Shown in pieces: positions 17,047 through 24,239 of a DNA stretch of 30,445 nt (position 1 is the stretch's first letter; each line of letters opens with the position of its first letter). Source of the DNA: SOKP01 sp048887165 (GTDB taxonomy: Archaea > Asgardarchaeota > Lokiarchaeia > Sigyniarchaeales > SOKP01); contig JBHLJZ010000038.1 in NCBI GenBank assembly GCA_048887165.1, positions 1-30,445 on the forward strand, read 5' to 3'. The notes beneath the pieces are model-generated. The model did no database searches. It worked only from the letters and a program-made list of their open reading frames with translations, and was not told the origin of the DNA. The translations under genes were made by a program, and so were the position numbers.

Positions 17047-17451
17047 ATGGTTGATGAAATCCTAAAATTCACAAAGTTAACTTTTGTAATCCATTTCGTG
17101 ATAGCAATAACTTTTACAATTTTATTTTTTTTGCCGGACATCTCCGTACCAATTTTTGGAATAACTGTTACTAGAGCAGTTCATGCTCTAACCTTGACTA
17201 TTGCATCTGCCTTTGCTGGATTAACTGTTAGTTCTTTGTGTGGAATTAGGGCAAAAGAATGGAAAGAAGTTAAAATTGTGGTAATTCTTGAGGTTGTATG
17301 GCTAGTTGCTAATTTAATTACAGTAATTATTAGCTTTGGTGTTTATAATTTAGCTATGGGAATAATAACACTTTTAATTACAATCTTTTTGTTAGCACTC
17401 TTTTTACTAGCTTTTTTACAGCAAGAAGGTAAAATGAAGCCACTCTTTTAA
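17047..17451 (+). CDS. small four-helix membrane protein of unknown function
   Basis: A 134-residue hydrophobic protein with four predicted membrane helices at about residues 11-29, 42-65, 74-96 and 101-124. A short basic loop (GIRAKEWKE) lies between helices 2 and 3, suggesting that loop faces the cytoplasm. No catalytic or metal-binding motif is visible; the only cysteine is at position 65. It stands alone: terminators or long A/T spacers lie on both sides, so it is probably monocistronic. I do not recognise the family. Confidence 0.6.
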   Translation: MVDEILKFTKLTFVIHFVIAITFTILFFLPDISVPIFGITVTRAVHALTLTIASAFAGLTVSSLCGIRAKEWKEVKIVVILEVVWLVANLITVIISFGVYNLAMGIITLLITIFLLALFLLAFLQQEGKMKPLF

Positions 17452-17612
17452 CGAAAACTTGTTAAAATCTAATAATTAATTACCATCCTCTTTTATTTTC
17501 TTTTCCAATTAAAACCTTTAAAAAAAAATGGAATGTCTATTTTGTTAGCGTTAACTTCTTAATGTTTTTTCAATTCTATTTAATACTGATAAATTAAATC
17601 ATTTAAAATTAA

Positions 17613-18572
17613 ATGCAACTACCTAAGATTGGAAATATAGAAATTAAAGAAGTTACTGATAATGTATTACTCGTTCATCAAATTAAGCCGCCCTTTTATT
17701 TCTCTTGTTGTGATGGACTAATTATCTTACCAAAGGAAGGAAGAAATACCAATTCAGTAGTTTTGGATCTGAATATCGAACCTGATTTAATTAATCAGAT
17801 CAATGAATCTTATGGTCCTATAGAAAATTATGTTTGTACTCATGGTCATATGGATCATATGGCACATGTATATCATTGGGAGAACATAGGAGTTAATATC
17901 CATGCTCCCCTTCCAGAATATGCATATTTATTAGATCTTCGAAATTTCTATAAAGGATTTGGATTCATTGAAGCAATGGATTTTTCAGTTGTAAAAAAAT
18001 TCGCTGAATTGAATGGATATCAAAACTGTAAAAATGTTAATTCTTTCAAACCAGGTGATTCATTAAATTTTGAAGGCGTAACAATTGAAACAATTCCTTT
18101 TACAGGGCATTCTAAAGGACATATAGGTTTTTTTATCCCACAAGAAAAGATTCTCCATATAAGCTGCTTAGGATTTGACCAAATTGAACCTGGAGTTGAT
18201 GGGTTTGGCCCTTGGTATGGGTTTCAAGAATGTTCTATTGAACAGTACATGGAAGATATAGATTTAGCAGAATCTATTTTTCTCGAGCGTGCTGATTTTC
18301 TTACCTCAAGTCATTCTTATATTGTTAAAAATCCAGATACCGCCCCATTTACATATATGCGAGAAAAAATAACAAATAATCAAATAATTATTGACCAAGC
18401 TATAGAATCACTAAAAGCTGATGGTAAATCAGAATTGACTATTGAAAGCTTTCTGGAACTGGATTTATTCTTTCCAAAAAAGAAAATGAGAGGTTTTCTA
18501 GTGGAGATATATAGATTTTGGGAATCCGGAATAATAAGGAAGCATATTGACAGGAGTAAGTATTTTCAATAA
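17613..18572 (+). CDS. metallo-beta-lactamase-fold hydrolase
   Basis: A 319-residue metallo-beta-lactamase superfamily protein with an intact metal site: THGHMDH (H77, H79, D81, H82), a second-block FTGHSKGH with H166, the aspartate of CLGFDQ (D189) and a C-terminal SSHSY histidine. The layout is like glyoxalase II or other thioester and phosphoester hydrolases rather than antibiotic-resistance enzymes. After the lactamase core there is a helical C-terminal region of about 75 residues, as in two-domain members. It converges on the alcohol dehydrogenase gene with 11 bases between stops. Substrate unknown. Unlike the lactamase domain encoded at 14375-15094, nothing in this active site is missing. 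Confidence 0.8.
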   Translation: MQLPKIGNIEIKEVTDNVLLVHQIKPPFYFSCCDGLIILPKEGRNTNSVVLDLNIEPDLINQINESYGPIENYVCTHGHMDHMAHVYHWENIGVNIHAPLPEYAYLLDLRNFYKGFGFIEAMDFSVVKKFAELNGYQNCKNVNSFKPGDSLNFEGVTIETIPFTGHSKGHIGFFIPQEKILHISCLGFDQIEPGVDGFGPWYGFQECSIEQYMEDIDLAESIFLERADFLTSSHSYIVKNPDTAPFTYMREKITNNQIIIDQAIESLKADGKSELTIESFLELDLFFPKKKMRGFLVEIYRFWESGIIRKHIDRSKYFQ

Positions 18573-18583
18573 ATATTTCTACT

Positions 18584-19636
18584 TTATCCTTTTTCTGGTT
18601 CTAGTATAACCTTTAATGATTCATTTGCTTCAATAACCACTTTAAAGGCTTCTTGTATTTGACTAAGAGGAAATCTATGTGTAATGAGCTCTGAAACATT
18701 TATACTTTTAACTAAAATCCATCGATAAGCTTCTTCAAGATCATCTGGAGCAGCCCCATATGAGGTCATAATTGTAATTTCATTTCTCCAATAATCATTA
18801 ATTGGAATCTCTAACTTTACACCTGGTTCTGGAACAGCGAAGAATATAATAATACCCCCAGGCGCAATAGATTGTAGAGCTTGATTAGCTGCAGATATAG
18901 CACCAGCACATACGATCACGATGTCTGCTAAACGTCCATCGTTTAATTCTTTTAATCTTAATGGAATATTATCAAATGTAGCATGAAATACGGCATCAGC
19001 ACCGAACTTTTTAGCCGTATTTAATCGATATTCATTAATATCCGAGGCAAATACTTTTCCAGCTCTTCTTAATTTTGCTAACTGAATATGTAATATACCA
19101 GAAACTCCGCTACCTATTACTAGTACAGTTAAATTTTTTCCTACATTTGCTAATCTTTGGGCTCGACATACACATCCTAATGGTTCTATAAACACTGCTT
19201 CTTCATACGAAACTGATTTATCCAGTTTAATAACACCTCTTTTTTCTATATTAATTTGAGGAACTCTAATATATTCTGCAAATCCGCCGGGATCAAAGTT
19301 TGTTGAATGCAATAAACTACAAGCAGTATGATGCCCTAGTTTACAGTAATAGCACTCAAAGCAGGGAACATGATGAGATACAAAAACTCGATCTCCTATT
19401 TTAAATTTTTTAACGTCATTTCCGATTTCAATAATATCTCCTGCGATTTCATGACCTAATACCAAATTATCTACTCCTAATTTTTTCATTTTTGCAAATC
19501 GATAATATTCTAGAATGTCAGAACCACAGATACCAGAATCTTTTACTTTCACCAAAAATTCTCCATCATTTATAGTTGGTTTAGGAATCTCATCAATTCT
19601 AATGTCATTATTATTATAATATCTAGCAATTTTCAT
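18584..19636 (-). CDS. zinc-dependent alcohol dehydrogenase (MDR superfamily)
   Basis: A 350-residue medium-chain dehydrogenase/reductase. Catalytic zinc ligands are visible in GICGSD (C37) and GHE (H62, E63), with EPLGC near residue 151. The structural zinc lobe has C92, C95, C98 and C106. The NAD(P)-binding fold carries VIGSGVSGILH. Overall it resembles the sorbitol/threonine dehydrogenase branch (EIAGDIIEIGNDV, FDPGGFAEYI). Start ATG 19636 gives the canonical N-terminus MKIARYY. The substrate cannot be told from sequence alone. Nothing in the immediate neighbourhood suggests a sugar or amino-acid degradation cluster. Confidence 0.88.
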   Translation of the reverse strand: MKIARYYNNNDIRIDEIPKPTINDGEFLVKVKDSGICGSDILEYYRFAKMKKLGVDNLVLGHEIAGDIIEIGNDVKKFKIGDRVFVSHHVPCFECYYCKLGHHTACSLLHSTNFDPGGFAEYIRVPQINIEKRGVIKLDKSVSYEEAVFIEPLGCVCRAQRLANVGKNLTVLVIGSGVSGILHIQLAKLRRAGKVFASDINEYRLNTAKKFGADAVFHATFDNIPLRLKELNDGRLADIVIVCAGAISAANQALQSIAPGGIIIFFAVPEPGVKLEIPINDYWRNEITIMTSYGAAPDDLEEAYRWILVKSINVSELITHRFPLSQIQEAFKVVIEANESLKVILEPEKG

Positions 19637-20151
19637 AGCAATATCAATAAAGAAGATCTTTTAATCTAATAATGATAGTACGGAACAATTTTATTTAATT
19701 CTTTATTAAAAAGAATAATTATAGTTTTTCAAGAAACAAATTAGAAAGTAAGTAAAAAATAATTTTTTTTATGTATTAAAATGGTTGAAGCCCATTTCTC
19801 TTTAATAGTTTTCTTATTTGATATATTCAATTGATCTTTCTTACCTCCTGCCAAGATTGAATATAGAATTATTACTTAGGTTTTAAACTTTTTACTAACT
19901 AATACTTTCAAAATTTCTTATTAATAATGTTCAACTTAGTATATATAAAACGGCATTACTTTTTAACTTTTTATAATTTGTATGTTATCAAAATATAAAT
20001 ATTTGATCACAATATTTATATATGAGCCGTTCTATTTTTACTTTGCTATGGCACGGTTATGTGTTATAATGCAAAAAAATAACTAAAAAAAGTAAAAAGA
20101 AATCTAAAAAGAAGAGGAGTTTGAAGAGTCGAAAAATGAGGTTTGAAAAAA
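19637..20151. other. long intergenic region between divergent genes
   Basis: About 500 bases of A/T-rich sequence between the dehydrogenase (minus) and the secreted-protein gene (plus). I see no convincing ORF: the ATG at 19781 opens only 17 codons and the ATG at 20048 only 12. It contains an inverted repeat (19993-20021), a TATA-like ATTTATATATGA just after it, and an A-rich leader of about 100 bases with a repeated TAAAAAGAA element before the secreted gene. Confidence 0.5.
19993..20021. repeat. 11-bp inverted repeat near the secreted-protein promoter
   Basis: Perfect arms at 19993-20003 and 20011-20021 (inner arm sequence ATAAATATT / AATATTTAT) flank the 7-base centre TGATCAC. The right arm overlaps the TATA-like ATTTATATATGA. 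It could be an operator, but pure A/T arms arise easily in such sequence. Confidence 0.4.
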
Positions 20152-20850
20152 ATGAAAAGATTGAAAATTGAAAAATTGGTATTAATGATAATATTATTAA
20201 CTGCCGTTTTCAGTTTCATACCTGCAGCTGCGGCATGTGGAAGAAAAGGAAGTATAAGAATTAGACCAATAGAAGATTGGTTAGCCGTTGTTCCTGCTGG
20301 CCGCCCTCCCCTAGGAGGAATGCCATATTGGGATAAAGGTCTAGTTTTATGGACTTTACGTGATAGTATAGCACCCCCCCAATGGGACTCTGCAATGAAT
20401 TACAATCCTAAAGGCTATGTACTTGAAAGGGAAACTAGGAATAATATGTTACTACTTAGCGTCAATATGCATATAAAGGGCGTTCCATTCTATATTTTAA
20501 CTCTTGCTAATGAACCAATATTTTATGGACATATGGATTTTAGATATCAGTTAAAACTTGCTATTGACTTAGATACAGTTGAATATGATGATGATGGAAA
20601 TATTATTTATCAAACTTGGGATTCTTATGTCTTTAGCACCCCAAGCGCTTTAGTATCAGTTTTTTTATGTGCCCAGGGATCAGGCACGTTTTTAAATTCA
20701 TATGACGATTGGGAAGAAGGAGACCAAGCAAAAATGAATACTATTAACTATGTAGTTGTAGTAGGTGAAGATTATACAGGATCTAATCCATATTATAACA
20801 TCCTTGGTTTGTTTGAGATATTGGTAGTAGCTAAATTAAACTTCCATTAG
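20152..20850 (+). CDS. secreted protein of unknown function
   Basis: A 232-residue protein with a clear signal peptide: a basic start (MKRLKIEK), a hydrophobic core (LVLMIILLTAVFSF) and a small-residue stretch PAAAAC where cleavage is likely. ATG 20152 is preferred over TTG 20143 because GAGGT lies at 20138-20142. The mature part has many aromatic and acidic residues and reads like a beta-rich extracellular domain (LKLAIDLDTVEYDDDGN). No anchor is visible at the C-terminus. A run of seven C at 20374-20380 within the frame is unusual in this genome. I do not recognise the family. No neighbour suggests a function, and the gene appears monocistronic with a long leader. Confidence 0.6.
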   Translation: MKRLKIEKLVLMIILLTAVFSFIPAAAACGRKGSIRIRPIEDWLAVVPAGRPPLGGMPYWDKGLVLWTLRDSIAPPQWDSAMNYNPKGYVLERETRNNMLLLSVNMHIKGVPFYILTLANEPIFYGHMDFRYQLKLAIDLDTVEYDDDGNIIYQTWDSYVFSTPSALVSVFLCAQGSGTFLNSYDDWEEGDQAKMNTINYVVVVGEDYTGSNPYYNILGLFEILVVAKLNFH

Positions 20851-21170
20851 ATTCAGAAAACCATTTGAAACCCATTCAAAGGAGACGATTTAGAAGATTC
20901 AGGATGGTTGAAATGTTTAATCAAATCTATAGAAATGGAGGATACGGTTTAGAATAATGGCTTTTCGATAAACCACACCTAAACCCAATCCTTTCATTCT
21001 ATATACTTTTTTTTATTTTTATAATTTCCTTATTTAAAGCTATATCAATTATTTTCTGAATTTAAATCTTTTATCCCAATAACTAATATAACTTTATATA
21101 AAATAAGCAGTAATTAACAATTACAGCTTAAATAAATAAAAATAAATCTTTAGGAGTATGAAAATTTTAT
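20851..21170. other. intergenic region with no supported gene
   Basis: About 320 bases. Its first 100 bases are less A/T-rich than most spacers here and include a 17-codon ORF from ATG 20904, too short to support. A T-rich stretch at 21003-21017 may terminate the secreted-protein transcript. The end holds an AGGAG motif at 21152-21156 before the DUF3795-like gene. Confidence 0.4.
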
Positions 21171-21635
21171 ATGGTTGAAGTAAAGAAGGAACTCTTAGCT
21201 CCCTGTGGCTTATATTGTGGTGTTTGCTCTATTTATATCGCACATAAAGATAACAATGTTAAATTTAAGCAAGTGTTATTACCAGTTTATAAAGCATTCG
21301 CCAAGAGCGTGGATGATATGGCTTGTACGGGTTGTTTATCTTCCGATGTCGTATTCCCTGTATGTAGAGCATGTTCTATTAAAAAATGTTGTGGGGTTAA
21401 AGGAATTGAAGGATGTTATCAATGTAATGATTTTCCTTGTAAGTTTATCAATAATTTTCCCATACCCGTTGCTAAGAAAGTAATGATGCGTACCATTCCA
21501 TATTGGAGAGAATATGGTACGGAAAAGTTTGTTGAAGAAGAAGAAAAGAGATACATATGTCCTGAGTGCGGAAATCCACTTTTTCGTGGTGCAAAGAAGT
21601 GTAATAAGTGTAAAGTAATTGTAAATGTTGATTAA
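21171..21635 (+). CDS. DUF3795-like cysteine-rich protein with C-terminal zinc ribbon
   Basis: A 154-residue cysteine-rich protein. The N-terminus LLAPCGLYCGVCSIY is the hallmark of the DUF3795 family, followed by CTGC, CRACSIKKC and GCYQCNDFPC. These cysteines probably bind metal or an iron-sulfur cluster. The last 30 residues add a separate zinc ribbon, CPECGNPLFRGAKKCNKC. Function of the family is not known to me beyond frequent occurrence in anaerobes. An AGGAG motif lies 14 bases upstream of ATG 21171, a rather long spacing. The ATG at 21159 is out of frame and stops after six codons. It converges with the regulator gene downstream. Confidence 0.78.
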   Translation: MVEVKKELLAPCGLYCGVCSIYIAHKDNNVKFKQVLLPVYKAFAKSVDDMACTGCLSSDVVFPVCRACSIKKCCGVKGIEGCYQCNDFPCKFINNFPIPVAKKVMMRTIPYWREYGTEKFVEEEEKRYICPECGNPLFRGAKKCNKCKVIVNVD

Positions 21636-21668
21636 CTTCTTAAAAAATTAAAAAAAGAGAAAAAGTAC

Positions 21669-21872
21669 TTAGGTTCTATTATTTAAATTACTTCTAAGAA
21701 GCATTTTGAAGCTTTCATCTTCTAAATCATCAAACATTTTTAACTCATCTTTTAAAAAGTCTCTTAAGGCAATTCTTATAGCTTCACTCCTTGATGGATA
21801 TATTCCTAAGTCGTTTAAAGTTTGAATAGCAGATAAATACTTCTCAGGTAAATTTATTGTTATTATCTTCAT
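21669..21872 (-). CDS. ribbon-helix-helix (CopG/NikR-type) transcriptional regulator
   Basis: A 67-residue protein with a ribbon-helix-helix fold: a beta strand KIITINLPEKYL, helix 1 (LSAIQTLNDLG) and helix 2 after the PSRSEAIRIAL turn, followed by an acidic tail. Such proteins dimerise and bind short palindromes. The start is set at ATG 21872 because homologues begin MKIxTxNLPE. A TTG three codons upstream (21881) is also possible. No toxin gene is adjacent, so an antitoxin role is not supported. The target is probably its own promoter or a nearby gene. The spacer upstream holds repeated GTATTAATC at 21965-21973 and 21982-21990, a possible but weak binding site. Confidence 0.75.
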   Translation of the reverse strand: MKIITINLPEKYLSAIQTLNDLGIYPSRSEAIRIALRDFLKDELKMFDDLEDESFKMLLRSNLNNRT

Positions 21873-22051
21873 CCCTACCAACCCTTATTAATTTTAGACA
21901 GCAAATTTATGGATTAATTATTTAATTATTAGATATATTTTGTCGGATGATATATAAATTGATTGTATTAATCCTTTAATGGTATTAATCTCTTAATTGG
22001 AGACGAATATCTATTAAGGTCTATTTAAAACTTACAAAAATATAAATAAAA

Positions 22052-22804
22052 TTAAAAGGGTTTATTTAAAGACTTAATATGTAATACTAACGAAAAAGTT
22101 GATTTATATAAATCAGCATGACTTACTTCTTTAATGTCATTTAGATATTTAAGGGTGTAGTCTTCTTCCCTTTTAATGTATGTGATATTCTTCGTTTTAT
22201 GTTCATAGTCCAGATATACATCTACTTTTAAGATATTTTCATCTGATTTACTAGGTAGTTGAGGCATCATATTAAATGTAAAGATAAGATCTGGTTTTAC
22301 ATCCGTATTCGAATCAAGTACAAATAGAACATTTGGTTGTGAAAAAGATATAAATGATTTGAGGTCAAAAAATAAATCATCTATTATAATTTTTAATTTT
22401 TCATCGTACAAAGCGCTACAATCCCCTATTTTGGGGAATAAGAATTTTTCTCTCCCTCTAAATGCTAAGCTAATTTCATTAGGGTTTAAAAATGTTCTAA
22501 ATATTTCATTGTCTTTTTCTAAATGAAATTTTTCTGTAATCGGTTCGCTTTTTACATATATTGTTAAAGAACCTGAAGATATTAGGTTTACTTTTTGATA
22601 ATATATCTTATATTCAGGATTATATGGCACATTTATTTTTTCTCTATCTCCTCCCAATCCAAGTTGTGCCATAATATTCATAGGAACTTGGCTAGTTAAT
22701 GTAAATAAAAGAAAAGCTCTGAAATCTTTCAACTCTATAAAATTATTGAAATCTTTAAAATATTCATTTACAACATTTATTCTTTCATTTAATGTATTTG
22801 ACAT
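22052..22804 (-). CDS. protein of unknown function downstream of a DtxR-like regulator
   Basis: A 250-residue soluble protein with no signal peptide or membrane helix that I can see. The N-terminal 45 residues are helical (VVNEYFKDFNNFIELKDF). The rest alternates beta strands rich in aromatic and charged residues (YKIYYQKVNLIS, KVDVYLDYEH). I recognise no family or catalytic motif. It is on the same strand as the DtxR/MntR-like gene, starting 61 bases after it. A 19-bp palindrome (22833-22851) lies between them, just upstream of its ATG. That arrangement suggests it is regulated by, or works with, the metal regulator. The codon use does not look different from its neighbours. Confidence 0.6.
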   Translation of the reverse strand: MSNTLNERINVVNEYFKDFNNFIELKDFRAFLLFTLTSQVPMNIMAQLGLGGDREKINVPYNPEYKIYYQKVNLISSGSLTIYVKSEPITEKFHLEKDNEIFRTFLNPNEISLAFRGREKFLFPKIGDCSALYDEKLKIIIDDLFFDLKSFISFSQPNVLFVLDSNTDVKPDLIFTFNMMPQLPSKSDENILKVDVYLDYEHKTKNITYIKREEDYTLKYLNDIKEVSHADLYKSTFSLVLHIKSLNKPF

Positions 22805-22832
22805 ATCTATTCTTGGAGAATGTTTTTTATTA

Positions 22833-22851
22833 ATTAATTCAATGAATTAAT
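22833..22851. promoter_or_regulatory. 19-bp palindrome, candidate DtxR/MntR-type operator
   Basis: Perfect 9-bp arms ATTAATTCA and TGAATTAAT surround a single central A. It lies 29 bases upstream of the ATG of the unknown gene (minus strand) and abuts the A/T-rich AATTAATAAAAA that could be its TATA element. Known DtxR-family operators are palindromes of about 19 bp. The adjacent gene encodes such a regulator. Confidence 0.45.
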
Positions 22852-22865
22852 AATTATAATTAAAC

Positions 22866-23285
22866 CTATTTAAGATATTTTGTTAAGAATTTACTTAATG
22901 ATTCTTTCACATTGTGAGTAATATGATGCTCTATTTCATGCGTCACTTTTTCCACTACTTCCTTATCTTCAATTTTCAGTACTTGTTTAAAGAATGTTCG
23001 TAAAAGAGTGTGTATCTCGTCTAATTGTTTAGCATAGACTTTTCCTTTCTCAGTTAATCTAATTGCTTTCCTAGGTTCCCAGTTAATTAACTGTTTCGCT
23101 CTTAATTTCTCAAGCATACCTGAAACAGAAGCAGGTTCAACATGGAGAGAATCAGAAATTTCTTTATTCGAAACCCACCCACCTTTTTTCTTTTTAGAGA
23201 TTTCATAAATTACATCTAAATATTTTTGATAGCTTTCACGTATTTCAGAAATTTCTAATAAATCTTCATTATTGTCTTGGGTCAT
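22866..23285 (-). CDS. DtxR/MntR-family metal-dependent transcriptional regulator
   Basis: A 139-residue regulator, the length of MntR without an SH3 domain. The N-terminus carries the winged helix: helix ESYQKYLDVIYEIS, recognition region WVSNKEISDSLHVEPASVSGMLEKL (about residues 37-61) and the wing ending in IRLTEKGK. The dimerisation domain has H92 and a metal-site segment HEIEHHIT (residues 116-123). Aligned by eye to MntR, the glutamate equivalent to E99 is a histidine here, while the ExxH-type pair (E119, H120) is kept. It likely represses genes for metal uptake when Mn or Fe is bound. It diverges from the PhnN-like gene, with a 10-bp dyad in the shared promoter region. Confidence 0.85.
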   Translation of the reverse strand: MTQDNNEDLLEISEIRESYQKYLDVIYEISKKKKGGWVSNKEISDSLHVEPASVSGMLEKLRAKQLINWEPRKAIRLTEKGKVYAKQLDEIHTLLRTFFKQVLKIEDKEVVEKVTHEIEHHITHNVKESLSKFLTKYLK

Positions 23286-23328
23286 TTTAGAATATAGATA
23301 AAAATTTACCTTATTTTAAGATATCTAA

Positions 23329-23358
23329 TAAAATAAATTATTCTTAAGATTTATTTTA
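23329..23358. promoter_or_regulatory. 10-bp dyad in the regulator/PhnN divergent promoter region
   Basis: Arms TAAAATAAAT (23329-23338) and ATTTATTTTA (23349-23358) are perfect complements around a 10-base spacer. The site is centred in the 139-base gap between the divergent DtxR-like and PhnN-like genes. It is a plausible operator, though pure A/T arms weaken the case. Confidence 0.35.
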
Positions 23359-23424
23359 ATTTTATTATAAGGAAAGATTAAAACTAAATATATTAAAGCA
23401 GAAAAGACTATTCAAGTATTAAGA

Positions 23425-24000
23425 ATGAGTAAAACTTTTCCAGGAACATTATTTTTAGTTGTTGGGAATTCGGGTTCAGGTAAAGATTCGATTATAAACG
23501 GAGCTCTCAACAAATATCCTTCGTACTTAAAAAAGATTTACGTTCCAAAAAGATATATTACGAGAGAACCATCAGAAACAGAAGAAAATATTATGATATC
23601 TCCAAGTAAGTTTAAAGAGCTGTCATCTAAAGGTGCATTTGCTTTGGAATGGTATATATATAGATTATATTATGGTATTCCAATCGAAATTGATGAGTGG
23701 TTAAAAAAGGGTCATCCTGTCGTTATAAATGTCAGTAGGACTGTTATTAAAATAGCTCGTGAAATATACCATAATATTAAAGTAATTTTTATACAAGTAC
23801 CATTTGAAATCACACTTAAAAGAATAAAGGAACGCGAAAGGGAGGGTGAAGATAGATTAAAAGAAAGAATTGAAAGAGCAAAAAGAAATCAAACATTTCC
23901 TGATGCAGATTTTATCGTAGACAATTCAGGAAAACTTGAAAATGCAATAGATCAATTTTTAAATTGTATTATTAAAGTTTTAGAGAGCAAAAATAAATAA
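23425..24000 (+). CDS. phnN: PhnN-like ribose 1,5-bisphosphate phosphokinase
   Basis: A 191-residue P-loop kinase of the guanylate-kinase-like fold. Walker A is GNSGSGKDS at residues 14-22, with aspartate in place of the usual threonine after GK, as in PhnN. RYITREP, FALEWYIYRLYYGIPIEIDEWL and VVINVSRTVI follow E. coli PhnN closely from memory. PhnN phosphorylates ribose 1,5-bisphosphate to PRPP. In bacteria it serves phosphonate breakdown, but no phosphonate genes are seen. In archaea ribose 1,5-bisphosphate is an intermediate of the AMP phosphorylase/RuBisCO nucleotide pathway, so it may link that route to PRPP. ATG 23425 has no clear Shine-Dalgarno sequence. Confidence 0.8.
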   Translation: MSKTFPGTLFLVVGNSGSGKDSIINGALNKYPSYLKKIYVPKRYITREPSETEENIMISPSKFKELSSKGAFALEWYIYRLYYGIPIEIDEWLKKGHPVVINVSRTVIKIAREIYHNIKVIFIQVPFEITLKRIKEREREGEDRLKERIERAKRNQTFPDADFIVDNSGKLENAIDQFLNCIIKVLESKNK

Positions 24001-24011
24001 AATTTTTTTAT

Positions 24012-24027
24012 TTAGATATATTATAAC
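24012..24027 (+). promoter_or_regulatory. TATA-box region of the tRNA-His gene
   Basis: The A/T box TTAGATATATTATAAC lies about 16-31 bases before the first tRNA nucleotide, close to the spacing expected for an archaeal TATA box when transcription begins a few bases upstream of the mature 5' end. Confidence 0.4.
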
Positions 24028-24042
24028 AATATAATAAATTAT

Positions 24043-24115
24043 GGCTCGGTTCGTATAGTGGTTAGTATTGGGGACTGTGAATCCTTAGACGGGGGTTCGA
24101 TTCCCCCACCGAGCC
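24043..24115 (+). tRNA. tRNA-His (anticodon GTG) with encoded G-1
   Basis: A full cloverleaf can be drawn. The acceptor is GCTCGGT (24044-24050) with ACCGAGC (24108-24114). The D arm begins TCGTATAGTGG. The anticodon stem GGGGA pairs with TCCTT around the loop CTGTGAA, anticodon GTG at 24077-24079. The T arm is GGGGG TTCGATT CCCCC. G24043 pairs with C24115, the G-1:C73 pair that identifies histidine tRNAs, and here G-1 is encoded in the gene. CCA is not encoded, since CCT follows. There is no intron. T-rich sequence downstream (24117-24146) can terminate it. Confidence 0.95.
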
Positions 24116-24239
24116 CTTCTTAATCTTTCCTAATTTTTATTTATTCACTTAAAAACAGCAACTTTATCATAAAATGGAAAGTTAATATCTTTTTATTGAT
24201 TTACATATACAATATAAGAATATAGTTTCAAGAAATAAC

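Noticed and set aside
20904..20957. 17-codon ORF starting MVEMFNQ
   Set aside because: Too short, with no ribosome binding site and nothing to compare it with.
21669..21872. Ribbon-helix-helix protein as an antitoxin
   Set aside because: No small toxin gene lies next to it on the same strand.
21965..21990. GTATTAATC direct repeat as an operator
   Set aside because: Two 9-mers 17 bases apart in A/T-rich spacer DNA are not enough evidence; mentioned only as a weak possibility in the regulator entry.
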